Source of the DNA: Microbacterium terrae
GTDB lineage: Bacteria > Actinomycetota > Actinomycetes > Actinomycetales > Microbacteriaceae
Length of the DNA stretch: 64,000 bases
Assembly: GCF_017831975.1 (NCBI RefSeq)
Contig: NZ_JAFDSS010000001.1
Span: 2,170,001 to 2,234,000, forward strand
Direction of reading: 5' to 3'
In this document: positions 1 to 7,718 of the stretch, piece by piece
Layout of the letters: each line of letters begins with the position of its first letter
How positions within the stretch are numbered: position 1 is the first letter of the stretch
The notes under the pieces: generated by a model
What the model was told of the DNA's origin: nothing
Databases searched by the model: none
What the model saw: the letters and a program-made list of their open reading frames with translations, nothing else
Program-made: the position numbers and the translations under genes

Positions 1-242
1 GCGACGTCGATGTCGGCCTGGCGCCAGACATGCGGCCGGCGGTGCGGCGACGCATCCAGCACCTCGAGGGCGTCACCGCGCCAGAACGACTTCTTCGACG
101 TGTCGGTGAGTCGCACCCGCACCCGCTCGCCGGGGATCGCGTCGGGCACGAAGACGACGCGGCCTTCGTGACGGCCGACGAACACCCCGCCGTGGGCGAC
201 GCCCGTGATGTCGAGGTCGATGGTCTCTCCGGGTGCACTCAC
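1..242 (-). CDS. TRAM-domain class I SAM-dependent RNA methyltransferase (N-terminal fragment)
   Basis: Only the first 80 codons are inside the window; the gene continues past position 1. It begins with GTG and reads MSAPGETIDLDITGVAHGG, followed by a beta-rich segment containing FVPDAIPGERVRVRL. That is the pattern of a TRAM domain, the N-terminal RNA-binding module of TrmA/RlmCD-type uracil-5 methyltransferases. The SAM-binding catalytic domain should lie outside the window, so activity cannot be judged here. It is transcribed divergently from maf with only about 35 bp between the two starts, so their promoters must be interleaved. A TRAM-only protein cannot be excluded. Confidence 0.75.
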   Translation of the reverse strand, partial: MSAPGETIDLDITGVAHGGVFVGRHEGRVVFVPDAIPGERVRVRLTDTSKKSFWRGDALEVLDASPHRRPHVWRQADIDV

Positions 243-265
243 CCGTCGAGCCTACGGCGCGTGGG

Positions 266-271
266 TACGGT
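266..271 (+). promoter_or_regulatory. -10 hexamer TACGGT of a leaderless maf promoter
   Basis: TACGGT lies 6 nt before the maf ATG, so the transcript probably starts at or next to the start codon. No convincing -35 was found. Confidence 0.4.
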
Positions 272-277
272 GGTGCC

Positions 278-973
278 ATGCGCGTGTGCCTCGCCTCCAC
301 CTCGCCCGCCCGCCTGATGCTGCTGCGGCAGTTCGGCATCCGCCCCCTCACGGTCGCACCCGACGTCGACGAGGAGGCGGTGATCGCCGCCGTCGAAGCC
401 GCCGAAGGGCGCACGCTCGCCCCCGACGAGCACGTGCTGCTGCTCGCACGGCGCAAGGCCGCCGACGTCGCGGCGCGACTCGCCGACGACATCCCCGACT
501 TCGACGGCATCGTGATCGGCGGCGACTCGATGTTCGAACTCGACGGCCAGGTGCTCGGCAAACCGCACACGCCCGAGAACGCGCGGGCGCGGTGGCGCGC
601 GATGCGCGGGCGCACCGGAGTGCTGCACTCCGGCCACGCCGTGGTGCGCCTCTCCCCCGGAACGGCTCCGCACGAGGTGCACGCCGTGGCCGAGGCATCC
701 GTCACCTTCGCGGGCGACATCACCGACGCCGAGATCGACGCGTACGTCGCCACCGGCGAGCCGCTGCAGGTCGCGGGGGCATTCACCGTCGACAGCCTCG
801 GCGGCGCGTTCATCACGCGGGTCGACGGAGACCCTTCGACGGTGGTGGGCATGTCGGTCTCGACTCTGCGCGCGCTCGCCCGCGAGGTGGGCGTGGAATG
901 GACTGCGCTGTGGAACAGCGTCGATCCCGTCTGGGACGGGCTGGATGCCGCGGCCGTCGCCGAGCGCCCCTGA
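278..973 (+). CDS. maf: Maf family nucleoside triphosphate pyrophosphatase
   Basis: Maf proteins hydrolyse non-canonical or excess nucleoside triphosphates to monophosphates and are linked to septum control. The 231-residue product starts with the family signature CLASTSPARLMLLRQFGI, an S/TSxxR phosphate-binding motif. It continues with the DEEAV-type acidic patch and the IGGDSMFELDGQVLGKP segment that corresponds to the catalytic Asp region. The ATG at 278 was chosen over an upstream GTG because the family motif begins directly after it and a -10 hexamer ends 6 nt before it. In other actinobacteria maf sits beside the acyl-CoA carboxylase subunits, as it does here with accA3 downstream. Confidence 0.93.
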   Translation: MRVCLASTSPARLMLLRQFGIRPLTVAPDVDEEAVIAAVEAAEGRTLAPDEHVLLLARRKAADVAARLADDIPDFDGIVIGGDSMFELDGQVLGKPHTPENARARWRAMRGRTGVLHSGHAVVRLSPGTAPHEVHAVAEASVTFAGDITDAEIDAYVATGEPLQVAGAFTVDSLGGAFITRVDGDPSTVVGMSVSTLRALAREVGVEWTALWNSVDPVWDGLDAAAVAERP

Positions 974-1060
974 TTGCGCCACGCCGATGTTGTAGTAGGA
1001 ATCCCACGTTTTCGACCCGTTCTTGTGTGAACCGCTCAAAAGACCGGGCGAAGGCGTCGG

Positions 1061-1066
1061 TAGGCT
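1061..1066 (+). promoter_or_regulatory. -10 hexamer TAGGCT of the accA3 promoter, leaderless
   Basis: TAGGCT stands 7 nt before the ATG at 1074, and no ribosome-binding site is visible. This fits leaderless transcription. The roughly 100-bp gap after maf contains no other obvious signal. Confidence 0.45.
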
Positions 1067-1073
1067 GACATCC

Positions 1074-2840
1074 ATGCCTCAGATCGCCAAGGTTCTCGTT
1101 GCCAACCGCGGCGAGATCGCCGTCCGCGTCATCCGCGCCGCCCGCGATGCGGGCAAGCTCTCGGTCGCCGTCTACGCCGACCAGGATCGCGACGCCATGC
1201 ACGCCCGGCTCGCCGACGAGGCCTACGCCCTCGAGGGCTCGACGAGCGCCGAGACGTACCTCTCGATCGAGAAGATCCTGTCGGTCGCTCGCCGCTCCGG
1301 TGCCGACGCCGTGCACCCGGGATACGGGTTCCTCGCCGAGAACGCCGACTTCGCCCGCGCCGTGATCGGCGCCGGCCTCATCTGGATCGGCCCGTCGCCC
1401 GAGGCCATCGAGGCCCTCGGCGACAAGGTGACGGCGCGCGCCGTCGCCGAGAAGGTCGGCGCTCCGCTCGCCCCCGGCACCCCGGGTCCCGTCTCCGGCG
1501 CCGACGAGGTCGTCGCGTTCGCCGAGCAGGTGGGCCTCCCCATCGCCATCAAGGCCGCATACGGCGGCGGCGGGCGCGGCCTCAAGGTCGCTCGCGCCCT
1601 CGACGAGGTCGCCGAGCTCTTCGAGTCGGCGACGCGCGAGGCGATCACCGCGTTCGGCCGCGGCGAATGCTTCGTCGAGAAGTACCTCGACAAGCCGCGC
1701 CACGTCGAGACCCAGTGCCTCGCCGACGCCGCCGGCAACGTCGTCGTCGTCTCGACGCGCGACTGCTCGCTGCAGCGCCGCCACCAGAAGCTCGTCGAGG
1801 AGGCCCCTGCGCCGTTCCTCTCGGACGAGCAGAACGAGATCCTCTACACGTCGTCCAAGGCGATCCTGCGCGAGGTCGGCTACGTCGGCGCCGGGACGTG
1901 CGAGTTCCTCATCGGCGCCGACGGCACCATCTCGTTCCTCGAGGTGAACACCCGCCTGCAGGTGGAGCACCCCGTGTCGGAGGAGGTCACCGGCCTCGAC
2001 CTCGTGCGCGAGCAGTTCCGCCTCGCCGAGGGCGAGGAGCTCGGCTACGACGACCCCGAGCCCGACGGCCACTCGATCGAGTTCCGCATCAACGGCGAAG
2101 ACCCCGGCCGCGGCTTCCTGCCCCAGCCCGGTCCGATCCACGTCTTCAAGACGTTCGGCGGCCCCGGCATCCGTCTTGACTCCGGCGTTACCGCCGGCGA
2201 CAGCGTGAGCGGCTCGTTCGACTCGCTGCTGGCGAAGATCATCGTCACCGGCCGTGACCGCGCCGAGGCGCTGGAGCGCTCGCGACGCGCCCTCGACGAG
2301 TTCGAGGTCGCCGGCCTGCCGACGGTCCTCCCGTTCCACCGCAAGGTGGTGCGCGACTCCGCGTTCACCGCCGTCGACGGCGAGTTCGGCGTGTTCACGC
2401 GCTGGATCGAGACCGAGTTCGACAACGACATCGCCCCGTGGGACGGCGAGCTCGAATCGCCCGCTCCCGCCGAGAACCGCCACACGGTGGTCGTCGAGGT
2501 CGCCGGCAAGCGCCTCGAGGTGAGCCTCCCCGACCGCATCGCAGCCGCGCCCGGCGTCGCCGGCCGCCCGGCCGCGGTGCCGCCGTCGCGGCGCTCGCAC
2601 GCCACGACGGTCGTCGCCGGCGCGTCGGGCGACGCGGTGAAGGCGCCGATGCAGGCGACGATCGTCAAGGTCGCCGTCGAAGAGGGCCAGCAGGTCGTCA
2701 AGGGCGATCTCGTCGTGGTGCTCGAGGCGATGAAGATGGAGCAGCCGATCCAGGCGCACAAGGACGGCGTCATCGGCGCGATCAACGCCGCCGCAGGCAC
2801 AACGGTCTCGGCCGGGCACCAGCTGCTCACGATCAGCTGA
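1074..2840 (+). CDS. accA3: Acyl-CoA carboxylase alpha subunit: biotin carboxylase fused to BCCP
   Basis: Carboxylates its own biotin with ATP and bicarbonate. A separate carboxyltransferase then passes the carboxyl to acetyl- or propionyl-CoA for fatty acid synthesis. The 588-residue protein has the biotin carboxylase N-domain ([17 protein letters not shown]), the ATP-grasp domain with glycine loop [11 protein letters not shown] and catalytic segment [14 protein letters not shown], and a C-domain up to about residue 450. A linker follows, then a C-terminal biotinyl domain with LEAMKMEQP, in which Lys554 is the predicted biotinylation site. This is the actinobacterial AccA3/AccBC architecture. 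No carboxyltransferase gene is in the window. The ATG at 1074 fits the start of the fold; an upstream GTG at 1023 would add residues without homology. Confidence 0.96.
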   Translation: MPQIAKVLVANRGEIAVRVIRAARDAGKLSVAVYADQDRDAMHARLADEAYALEGSTSAETYLSIEKILSVARRSGADAVHPGYGFLAENADFARAVIGAGLIWIGPSPEAIEALGDKVTARAVAEKVGAPLAPGTPGPVSGADEVVAFAEQVGLPIAIKAAYGGGGRGLKVARALDEVAELFESATREAITAFGRGECFVEKYLDKPRHVETQCLADAAGNVVVVSTRDCSLQRRHQKLVEEAPAPFLSDEQNEILYTSSKAILREVGYVGAGTCEFLIGADGTISFLEVNTRLQVEHPVSEEVTGLDLVREQFRLAEGEELGYDDPEPDGHSIEFRINGEDPGRGFLPQPGPIHVFKTFGGPGIRLDSGVTAGDSVSGSFDSLLAKIIVTGRDRAEALERSRRALDEFEVAGLPTVLPFHRKVVRDSAFTAVDGEFGVFTRWIETEFDNDIAPWDGELESPAPAENRHTVVVEVAGKRLEVSLPDRIAAAPGVAGRPAAVPPSRRSHATTVVAGASGDAVKAPMQATIVKVAVEEGQQVVKGDLVVVLEAMKMEQPIQAHKDGVIGAINAAAGTTVSAGHQLLTIS

Positions 2841-2872
2841 CGCCGTTCACGGTTCCCGTCTCGCGACCGCGC

Positions 2873-2878
2873 TAGGGT
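2873..2878 (+). promoter_or_regulatory. -10 hexamer TAGGGT before the lipoprotein gene
   Basis: TAGGGT ends 5 nt before the ATG at 2884, and there is only 43 bp between the accA3 stop and this gene. A short-leader or leaderless transcript is likely. Confidence 0.35.
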
Positions 2879-2883
2879 GAGCC

Positions 2884-3351
2884 ATGCCCGCTCGCCCCTG
2901 CGCCGTCGCCGGCGTCGTCGTCGTCGCCTCGGCCCTGCTTCTCAGCGGCTGCGCCGCGCCGCCCGAGGTCGACCAGGAAGCTGCCCAGGCGTGGATGGAC
3001 GAGACGATCGCGCGGGCGGATGGCCGGTCGGACATCCTCGGGACGTTCGCCGGGTCGACGACCACCGCAGACGGCGGCACGACGCTGACTTTCGATGTGC
3101 CGGTCGACCTCACGGGCGTGGAGCTGTCGTGCTTCGGCGGCGGATCGGCGAGCTTCGGCATCACGACCACCGCAGTCGGGTCATCGACCGGCTGGCAGAC
3201 CGAGGTGGACTGCACTGACGAGCCGCACCTCATCGAGGTCGGCCTGGACGGCGCCGACACGCTGACGGGCGTGACATCGACCACGGCCACGGCCACGCGC
3301 AGCGATCCCGCGACGACGTACGTCGTCACGATCCTCGGCACGCAGCCGTGA
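2884..3351 (+). CDS. Small secreted lipoprotein of unknown function
   Basis: 155 residues. A short N-terminus (MPARP) leads into a hydrophobic stretch ending in the lipobox LLSGC, with Cys23 the expected lipidated residue after signal peptidase II cleavage. The mature part is acidic and Thr/Ser/Gly-rich with a predicted beta-rich character. Two further cysteines lie around residues 83 and 116 in the contexts LSCFGG and EVDCTD, which could form a disulfide outside the cell. No enzymatic motif was recognised. It is convergent with lpdA, and the stop codons are only 15 bp apart. Confidence 0.8.
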   Translation: MPARPCAVAGVVVVASALLLSGCAAPPEVDQEAAQAWMDETIARADGRSDILGTFAGSTTTADGGTTLTFDVPVDLTGVELSCFGGGSASFGITTTAVGSSTGWQTEVDCTDEPHLIEVGLDGADTLTGVTSTTATATRSDPATTYVVTILGTQP

Positions 3352-3366
3352 TCTCCCCGCGGGGGC

Positions 3367-4815
3367 TCAGCCGCCGTAGACGTTGTGGTCGACGACGTGC
3401 ATCGCGCGAGCGGCATCCGTGATGCTTCCCGACAGCGACGGGTAGACCGCGAACACGCGCGAGACCTGGTCGACCGTGAGGCGGCGCTCGACGGCGATCG
3501 CGATCGGGTAGATGAGCTCGGATGCGCGCGGGCCGACGATCACGCCGCCGATGACGGTGCCGCTGCCCTGACGGGCGATCAGCTTGACGAAGCCGTCCTT
3601 CATGCCCATCATCTTCGCGCGAGGGTTCGCCGCGAGCGGCAGCTTGTGCACGACGCCGTTGATGAGGCCGTCCTCGATGTCCTTCTGCTGCCACCCGATC
3701 GTGGCGATCTCGGGCGCGGTGAAGATGTTCGAGGTGATGCGGCGCCGCTCGAGCGGGATGACCACGTCGCCGAGCGCGTGGAACACGGCGGTTCGGCCCT
3801 GCATCGAGGCGACCGAGGCCAGCGGGACGAAGGTGGTGCAGTCGCCGGCGGCGTAGATGTTCGGCACCGAGGTGCGGGCGACCTTGTTCACCTGGATGTG
3901 CCCGGAGTCGGTCATCTGCACACCGGCCTCCTCGAGCCCGATGCCGGCGGTGTTGGGGATGGACCCGACCGCCATGAGGCAGTGGCTGCCCTCGACGACG
4001 CGGCCGTCCGAGAGGGTGACGATGACGCCGTCTCCGGTGTTCTCGACCTTGTCGGCCCGTGACTTCGACAGCAGCGTCATGCCGCCGCGCTTGAAGACCT
4101 TCTCGAGCACCGCGGCGGCATCGGAGTCCTCGCCGGGCAGCACCTGGTCGCGGCTGGAGACGAGCGTGACCTTCGCGCCGAGGTTCATGTAGGCACCGGC
4201 GAACTCCGCGCCGGTGACGCCCGAGCCCACCACGATCAGGTGCTCGGGGACGGCGGGCATGTCGTACAGCTGCGTCCAGGTCAGGATGCGCTTGCCGTCG
4301 GGCCGCGCGCTGTCGAGCTCGCGCGGCGACGCGCCGACCGACACGACGAGGGTGTCGGCCTCGATGCGGTCGAAGTCGGTACCCCCCGGCCCGGTCGAGA
4401 CCACGACGGCGTTGTCGCCCTCGAGCCGCCCGTGCCCGGTGAGGATGCGCACGCCCGCCTCCGCGAGCGATGCCCGCATGTCGTCGGACTGCTGGCGGGC
4501 GAGGGTGAGCAGGCGCTTGTTGACCGCGCGCAGGTTGATGGCGATCTCGGGTTTGAGGGGCTTGCCCTCGGCGCTGTGCGCGAACAGCTGCACGCCCAGG
4601 TCGCTCGCCCCCGCGATCGCGACGGCCGCGTCGGCGGTGGCGATGAGGGTCTTCGAGGGCACGACGTCGGTGATCACCGCCGAGCCGCCGATGCCGGCGC
4701 GTTCGACGACCGTGACCTCCGCTCCGAGCTGGGCGGCGGCCAGAGCCGCCTCGTAGCCGCCGGGGCCGCCACCGATGATCGCGACGCTCTGGGTGCGCTC
4801 GAAGCTCACAGACAT
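3367..4815 (-). CDS. lpdA: LpdA-type NAD(P)H-quinone dehydrogenase (flavoprotein disulfide reductase family)
   Basis: An FAD- and NAD(P)-binding oxidoreductase. The FAD site is VAIIGGGPGGYEAALAAAQ near the N-terminus and the second dinucleotide site is HLIVVGSGVTGAEFAGAY. The C-terminal interface domain contains the family AARAMH segment. Where true lipoamide dehydrogenases carry the redox pair CxxxxC, this protein reads GGSAVITDVVPSKTL, with both cysteines replaced. M. tuberculosis LpdA (Rv3303c) likewise lacks them and reduces quinones instead of lipoamide, so quinone reduction is the likely role here. Three in-frame ATGs exist at 4839, 4824 and 4815. The last is favoured because AGGGAAG lies about 10 nt upstream and the conserved fold begins right after it, but 4824 is possible. 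Confidence 0.88.
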   Translation of the reverse strand: MSVSFERTQSVAIIGGGPGGYEAALAAAQLGAEVTVVERAGIGGSAVITDVVPSKTLIATADAAVAIAGASDLGVQLFAHSAEGKPLKPEIAINLRAVNKRLLTLARQQSDDMRASLAEAGVRILTGHGRLEGDNAVVVSTGPGGTDFDRIEADTLVVSVGASPRELDSARPDGKRILTWTQLYDMPAVPEHLIVVGSGVTGAEFAGAYMNLGAKVTLVSSRDQVLPGEDSDAAAVLEKVFKRGGMTLLSKSRADKVENTGDGVIVTLSDGRVVEGSHCLMAVGSIPNTAGIGLEEAGVQMTDSGHIQVNKVARTSVPNIYAAGDCTTFVPLASVASMQGRTAVFHALGDVVIPLERRRITSNIFTAPEIATIGWQQKDIEDGLINGVVHKLPLAANPRAKMMGMKDGFVKLIARQGSGTVIGGVIVGPRASELIYPIAIAVERRLTVDQVSRVFAVYPSLSGSITDAARAMHVVDHNVYGG

Positions 4816-4896
4816 GGCATCCATTCTTCCCTGTCGCACGCACGCGCGACGACACCCCCGCGATATGCGTCTCTGGCTCTGCGGTTCTCCGCTCTC

Positions 4897-4902
4897 TAAG
4901 GT
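4897..4902 (+). promoter_or_regulatory. -10 hexamer TAAGGT of a leaderless punA promoter
   Basis: TAAGGT is followed by six nucleotides and the ATG at 4909. The G-run between them could act as a weak ribosome-binding site, but the spacing is too short for one, so leaderless initiation is more likely. Confidence 0.45.
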
Positions 4903-4908
4903 GGGGGC

Positions 4909-5742
4909 ATGTCAGACAGCAGCACCAACCCGCTCGACGATCCCACCGCCGACCCCTTCGAGGTCGCGACGCAGGCGGCGAACGACATCGCACGCCTCAC
5001 CGGCGTCGAGCGCCACGACGTCGCCCTCACCCTCGGCAGCGGGTGGGGCCGCTCGGCCGAGCTCATCGGCGACGAGATCGCGGCGTTCCCCGCGACCGAG
5101 GTGACCGGCTTCAGCGCTCCGGCGCTCGAAGGCCACGTCGGCACGATCCGCAGCATCCGCACGCCCAAGGGGCGCAGCGTGCTCATCATGGGCGCCCGCA
5201 CGCACTACTACGAAGGCCACGGCGTGCGCCGCGTGGTGCACAGCGTGCGCACCGCCGCGGCCACCGGCGCCCGCATCATGGTGCTCACCAACGGCGCCGG
5301 CGGCATCAAGCCGACGTGGAAGCCCGGCCAGCCCGTGCTCATCAGCGACCACATCAACCTGACCGGCGACTCGCCCCTCGAAGGCGCGACGTTCATCGAC
5401 CTCACCGACCTCTACTCGATGCGCCTGCGCGACCTCGCGCGGCAGATCGACCCCAGCCTCGACGAGGGCGTCTACTGCCAGTTCCAGGGGCCGCAGTACG
5501 AGACGCCGGCAGAGGTGCGCATGGCGAAGACGATCGGCGGGCACATCGTCGGAATGTCGACCGCCCTCGAGGCGATCGCCGCGCGCCAGGCCGGCATGGA
5601 GATCCTCGGATTCTCGCTGATCACGAACATGGCCGCCGGCATCCAGACCACTCCCCTCAGCCATCAGGAGGTGATCGAGGCGGGCCGCGAGGCCGAGCCG
5701 GTCATCTCATCGCTGCTGGCCCGCGTGATCGGGGCGCTGTGA
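4909..5742 (+). CDS. punA: Purine nucleoside phosphorylase (trimeric type)
   Basis: Cleaves inosine, guanosine and their deoxy forms with phosphate to the free base and (deoxy)ribose-1-phosphate. The 277-residue product has the trimeric PNP phosphate loop around ALTLGSGWG, the MGARTHYYEGH segment, the LTNGAGGIKP loop, the conserved GPQYETPAEVRM motif and the base-binding region ITNMAAGI. It overlaps the following mutase gene by 4 bp, so the two are translationally coupled. The same pair (deoD-pmmB) occurs in M. tuberculosis. It complements the thymidine phosphorylase, cytidine deaminase and adenosine deaminase encoded at 22-25 kb. Confidence 0.95.
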   Translation: MSDSSTNPLDDPTADPFEVATQAANDIARLTGVERHDVALTLGSGWGRSAELIGDEIAAFPATEVTGFSAPALEGHVGTIRSIRTPKGRSVLIMGARTHYYEGHGVRRVVHSVRTAAATGARIMVLTNGAGGIKPTWKPGQPVLISDHINLTGDSPLEGATFIDLTDLYSMRLRDLARQIDPSLDEGVYCQFQGPQYETPAEVRMAKTIGGHIVGMSTALEAIAARQAGMEILGFSLITNMAAGIQTTPLSHQEVIEAGREAEPVISSLLARVIGAL

Positions 5743-7538
5743 ACGACGAGGGCGGCACCGCTCCGACGGCCGACGACGACACCGCGGGCGCCGCCTCGGC
5801 CGGTGCGTCGACGGATGCCGCGACGCCGGAGGCCGCGCTCGTCGCCACCGCTCACGCCTGGCTCGCGCAGGACCCCGACGGCGAGACGCGCGCCCAGCTG
5901 CGCGCGGTCATCGAACGGGCCGAGGCCGGCGAAGACGACGCCGCAGCCGACCTCGCCGACCGCTTCGGCGGGCGGCTCGCCTTCGGCACCGCGGGCCTGC
6001 GCGGCGAACTGGGTGCCGGCAGCAACCGCATGAACCGCGTGCTCGTCGCCCAGGCGGCCGCCGGTCTGGCGGCGTACGTGCGCGAGCGGGCGGGCCTCGC
6101 CGCCGACGTCGGGGAGGACGAAGACCCCGACACCGCACCCGTGGTCGTCATCGGCTTCGACGGGCGCCGCAACTCCGACGTGTTCGCCCGCGACTCGGCC
6201 GAGATCTTCGCCGGCGCAGGCCTGCGGGCGATGCTCCTCCCCCGCCTCCTGCCGACACCGGTGCTCGCCTTCGCCGTGCGACACCTGGATGCCGCGGCCG
6301 GCGTCATGGTGACCGCGAGCCACAACCCACCGAACGACAACGGGTACAAGGTCTACCTCGGCGGCGAGGACGCCGGGTCGCAGATCGTGTCGCCGGCAGA
6401 CGCCGAGATCGCGGCGCACATCGAGCGCGTGGCCGCCGAGGGCGACATCGCCGCGCTCCCCCGCTCGCTCGCGTTCGCGCACGCGCCGGAGTCGGTGGTC
6501 GAGGAGTACGTCGCCGCGACGGCGGCGGTCGCTCCGGCTCCGGAGGGCGCCGACGGGCTCCGCTGGGTCTACACCGCGATGCACGGCGTCGGGTGGGAGA
6601 CGTTCTCGCGCATCCTCGAGGCAGCCGGCTACCCGCAGCCGGTGCCCGTTGCGGCGCAGCTGGAGCCCGACGGAGCCTTCCCCACTGTCGCGTTCCCGAA
6701 CCCCGAGGAGCCCGGCGCGATGGACCTCGCGTTCGAGACCGCGCGCGAGGCGGGCGCCGAACTCGTCATCGCGAACGATCCCGATGCCGATCGTCTCGCC
6801 GTCGCGATCCCGGATGCCGGGGCCGACGGCGGCTGGCGACGGCTCACCGGCAACCAGATCGGCCTGCTGCTCGGCTGGCGCGCCGCGCGGCTGACGGCGG
6901 AGGCGGGGGCGCCGGACGGCGCCTCGCTCGCCTGCTCGCTCGTCTCGTCGCCGGGGCTCGCCGCGGTGGCGGAGCACTACGGCCTCGACGCGCACGCGAC
7001 GCTCACCGGGTTCAAGTGGATCTCCCGCGCCCCGGGGATCGTGTTCGGCTTCGAGGAGGCGCTCGGGTACCTCGTGAACCCGGAGACGGTGCGCGACAAG
7101 GACGGCATCTCGGCGGCGATCGCGATGCTCGGCATGGCCGCCGAGGCGCGCGGCCGGGGCCTCGGCGTCGCAGACCTGCTCACCGAATTCGACGCGACCT
7201 TCGGCTCGTTCGCGAGCGACCAGATCTCGGTGCGCGTGGATGACGTCTCGACGATCGCGCGCATCATGGCGGCGCTGCGGGCGGAGCATCCGTCCGCCGT
7301 CGGCGGGGTCGCGGTCGACCGGGTCGACGACCTGCTCGAGGGCGTCGACGGTCTTCCGCCCGGCGACGTGCTGCGGCTGTGGCTCGCCGACGGATCGCGT
7401 GTCGTGGTGCGCCCGAGCGGCACCGAGCCGAAGCTGAAGCTGTACCTCGACGTGCGGGGCGACTCCCCCGACGACGCCGCGGCCCGTATCGGCGCGCTCA
7501 CAGACGGAGCGCGCGCGCTGCTCGCCGGCATCGACTGA
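5739..7538 (+). CDS. pmmB: Phosphohexomutase/phosphopentomutase-like alpha-D-phosphohexomutase
   Basis: A 599-residue member of the alpha-D-phosphohexomutase superfamily. It has the phosphoserine loop TASHNPPNDNGYKVY (Ser194), the Mg-binding loop NDPDADR (residues 346-352), the sugar-specificity loop GFEEALGY and the phosphate-binding loop RPSGTEPKLKLY near residue 558. The start is GTG at 5739, overlapping the punA stop (GTGA). The first roughly 40 residues are Ala/Asp/Thr-rich and probably disordered. Annotated relatives are called phosphomannomutase or phosphoglucomutase. Tight coupling to a nucleoside phosphorylase suggests that the physiological substrate is (deoxy)ribose-1-phosphate, converted to the 5-phosphate. 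That is inference from context. Confidence 0.92.
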   Translation: MNDEGGTAPTADDDTAGAASAGASTDAATPEAALVATAHAWLAQDPDGETRAQLRAVIERAEAGEDDAAADLADRFGGRLAFGTAGLRGELGAGSNRMNRVLVAQAAAGLAAYVRERAGLAADVGEDEDPDTAPVVVIGFDGRRNSDVFARDSAEIFAGAGLRAMLLPRLLPTPVLAFAVRHLDAAAGVMVTASHNPPNDNGYKVYLGGEDAGSQIVSPADAEIAAHIERVAAEGDIAALPRSLAFAHAPESVVEEYVAATAAVAPAPEGADGLRWVYTAMHGVGWETFSRILEAAGYPQPVPVAAQLEPDGAFPTVAFPNPEEPGAMDLAFETAREAGAELVIANDPDADRLAVAIPDAGADGGWRRLTGNQIGLLLGWRAARLTAEAGAPDGASLACSLVSSPGLAAVAEHYGLDAHATLTGFKWISRAPGIVFGFEEALGYLVNPETVRDKDGISAAIAMLGMAAEARGRGLGVADLLTEFDATFGSFASDQISVRVDDVSTIARIMAALRAEHPSAVGGVAVDRVDDLLEGVDGLPPGDVLRLWLADGSRVVVRPSGTEPKLKLYLDVRGDSPDDAAARIGALTDGARALLAGID

Positions 7539-7634
7539 CGCGGCGAGTGCCCGCTCCGCCGCCGTCGGCCCCGCGCGCCCGTCGGCGGCGCGAGGGTCGG
7601 CGTCGGCGGCGAGTCGGATGTCGCACCCTCGTGC

Positions 7635-7660
7635 TACAGTCGCACACGCGATATATCGCG
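7635..7660 (+). promoter_or_regulatory. Putative promoter -10 (TACAGT) and 14-bp palindromic operator upstream of the MFS gene
   Basis: TACAGT at 7635-7640 is a plausible -10 element. Seven bases further on, at 7647-7660, is the perfect palindrome CGCGATATATCGCG, unusually AT-rich at its centre for this genome. It would cover the transcription start, a typical position for a repressor. No regulator gene is adjacent. The -35 is unclear. Confidence 0.5.
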
Positions 7661-7718
7661 AGGCGATTCGCATTCTCCTTTCCGCGCGACGCGCGTCCGC
7701 ACGACCAGAGGGCACCCC

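Noticed and set aside
813-2819. Minus-strand open frame of 668 codons opposite accA3.
   Set aside because: An antisense shadow; accA3 has intact domains throughout.
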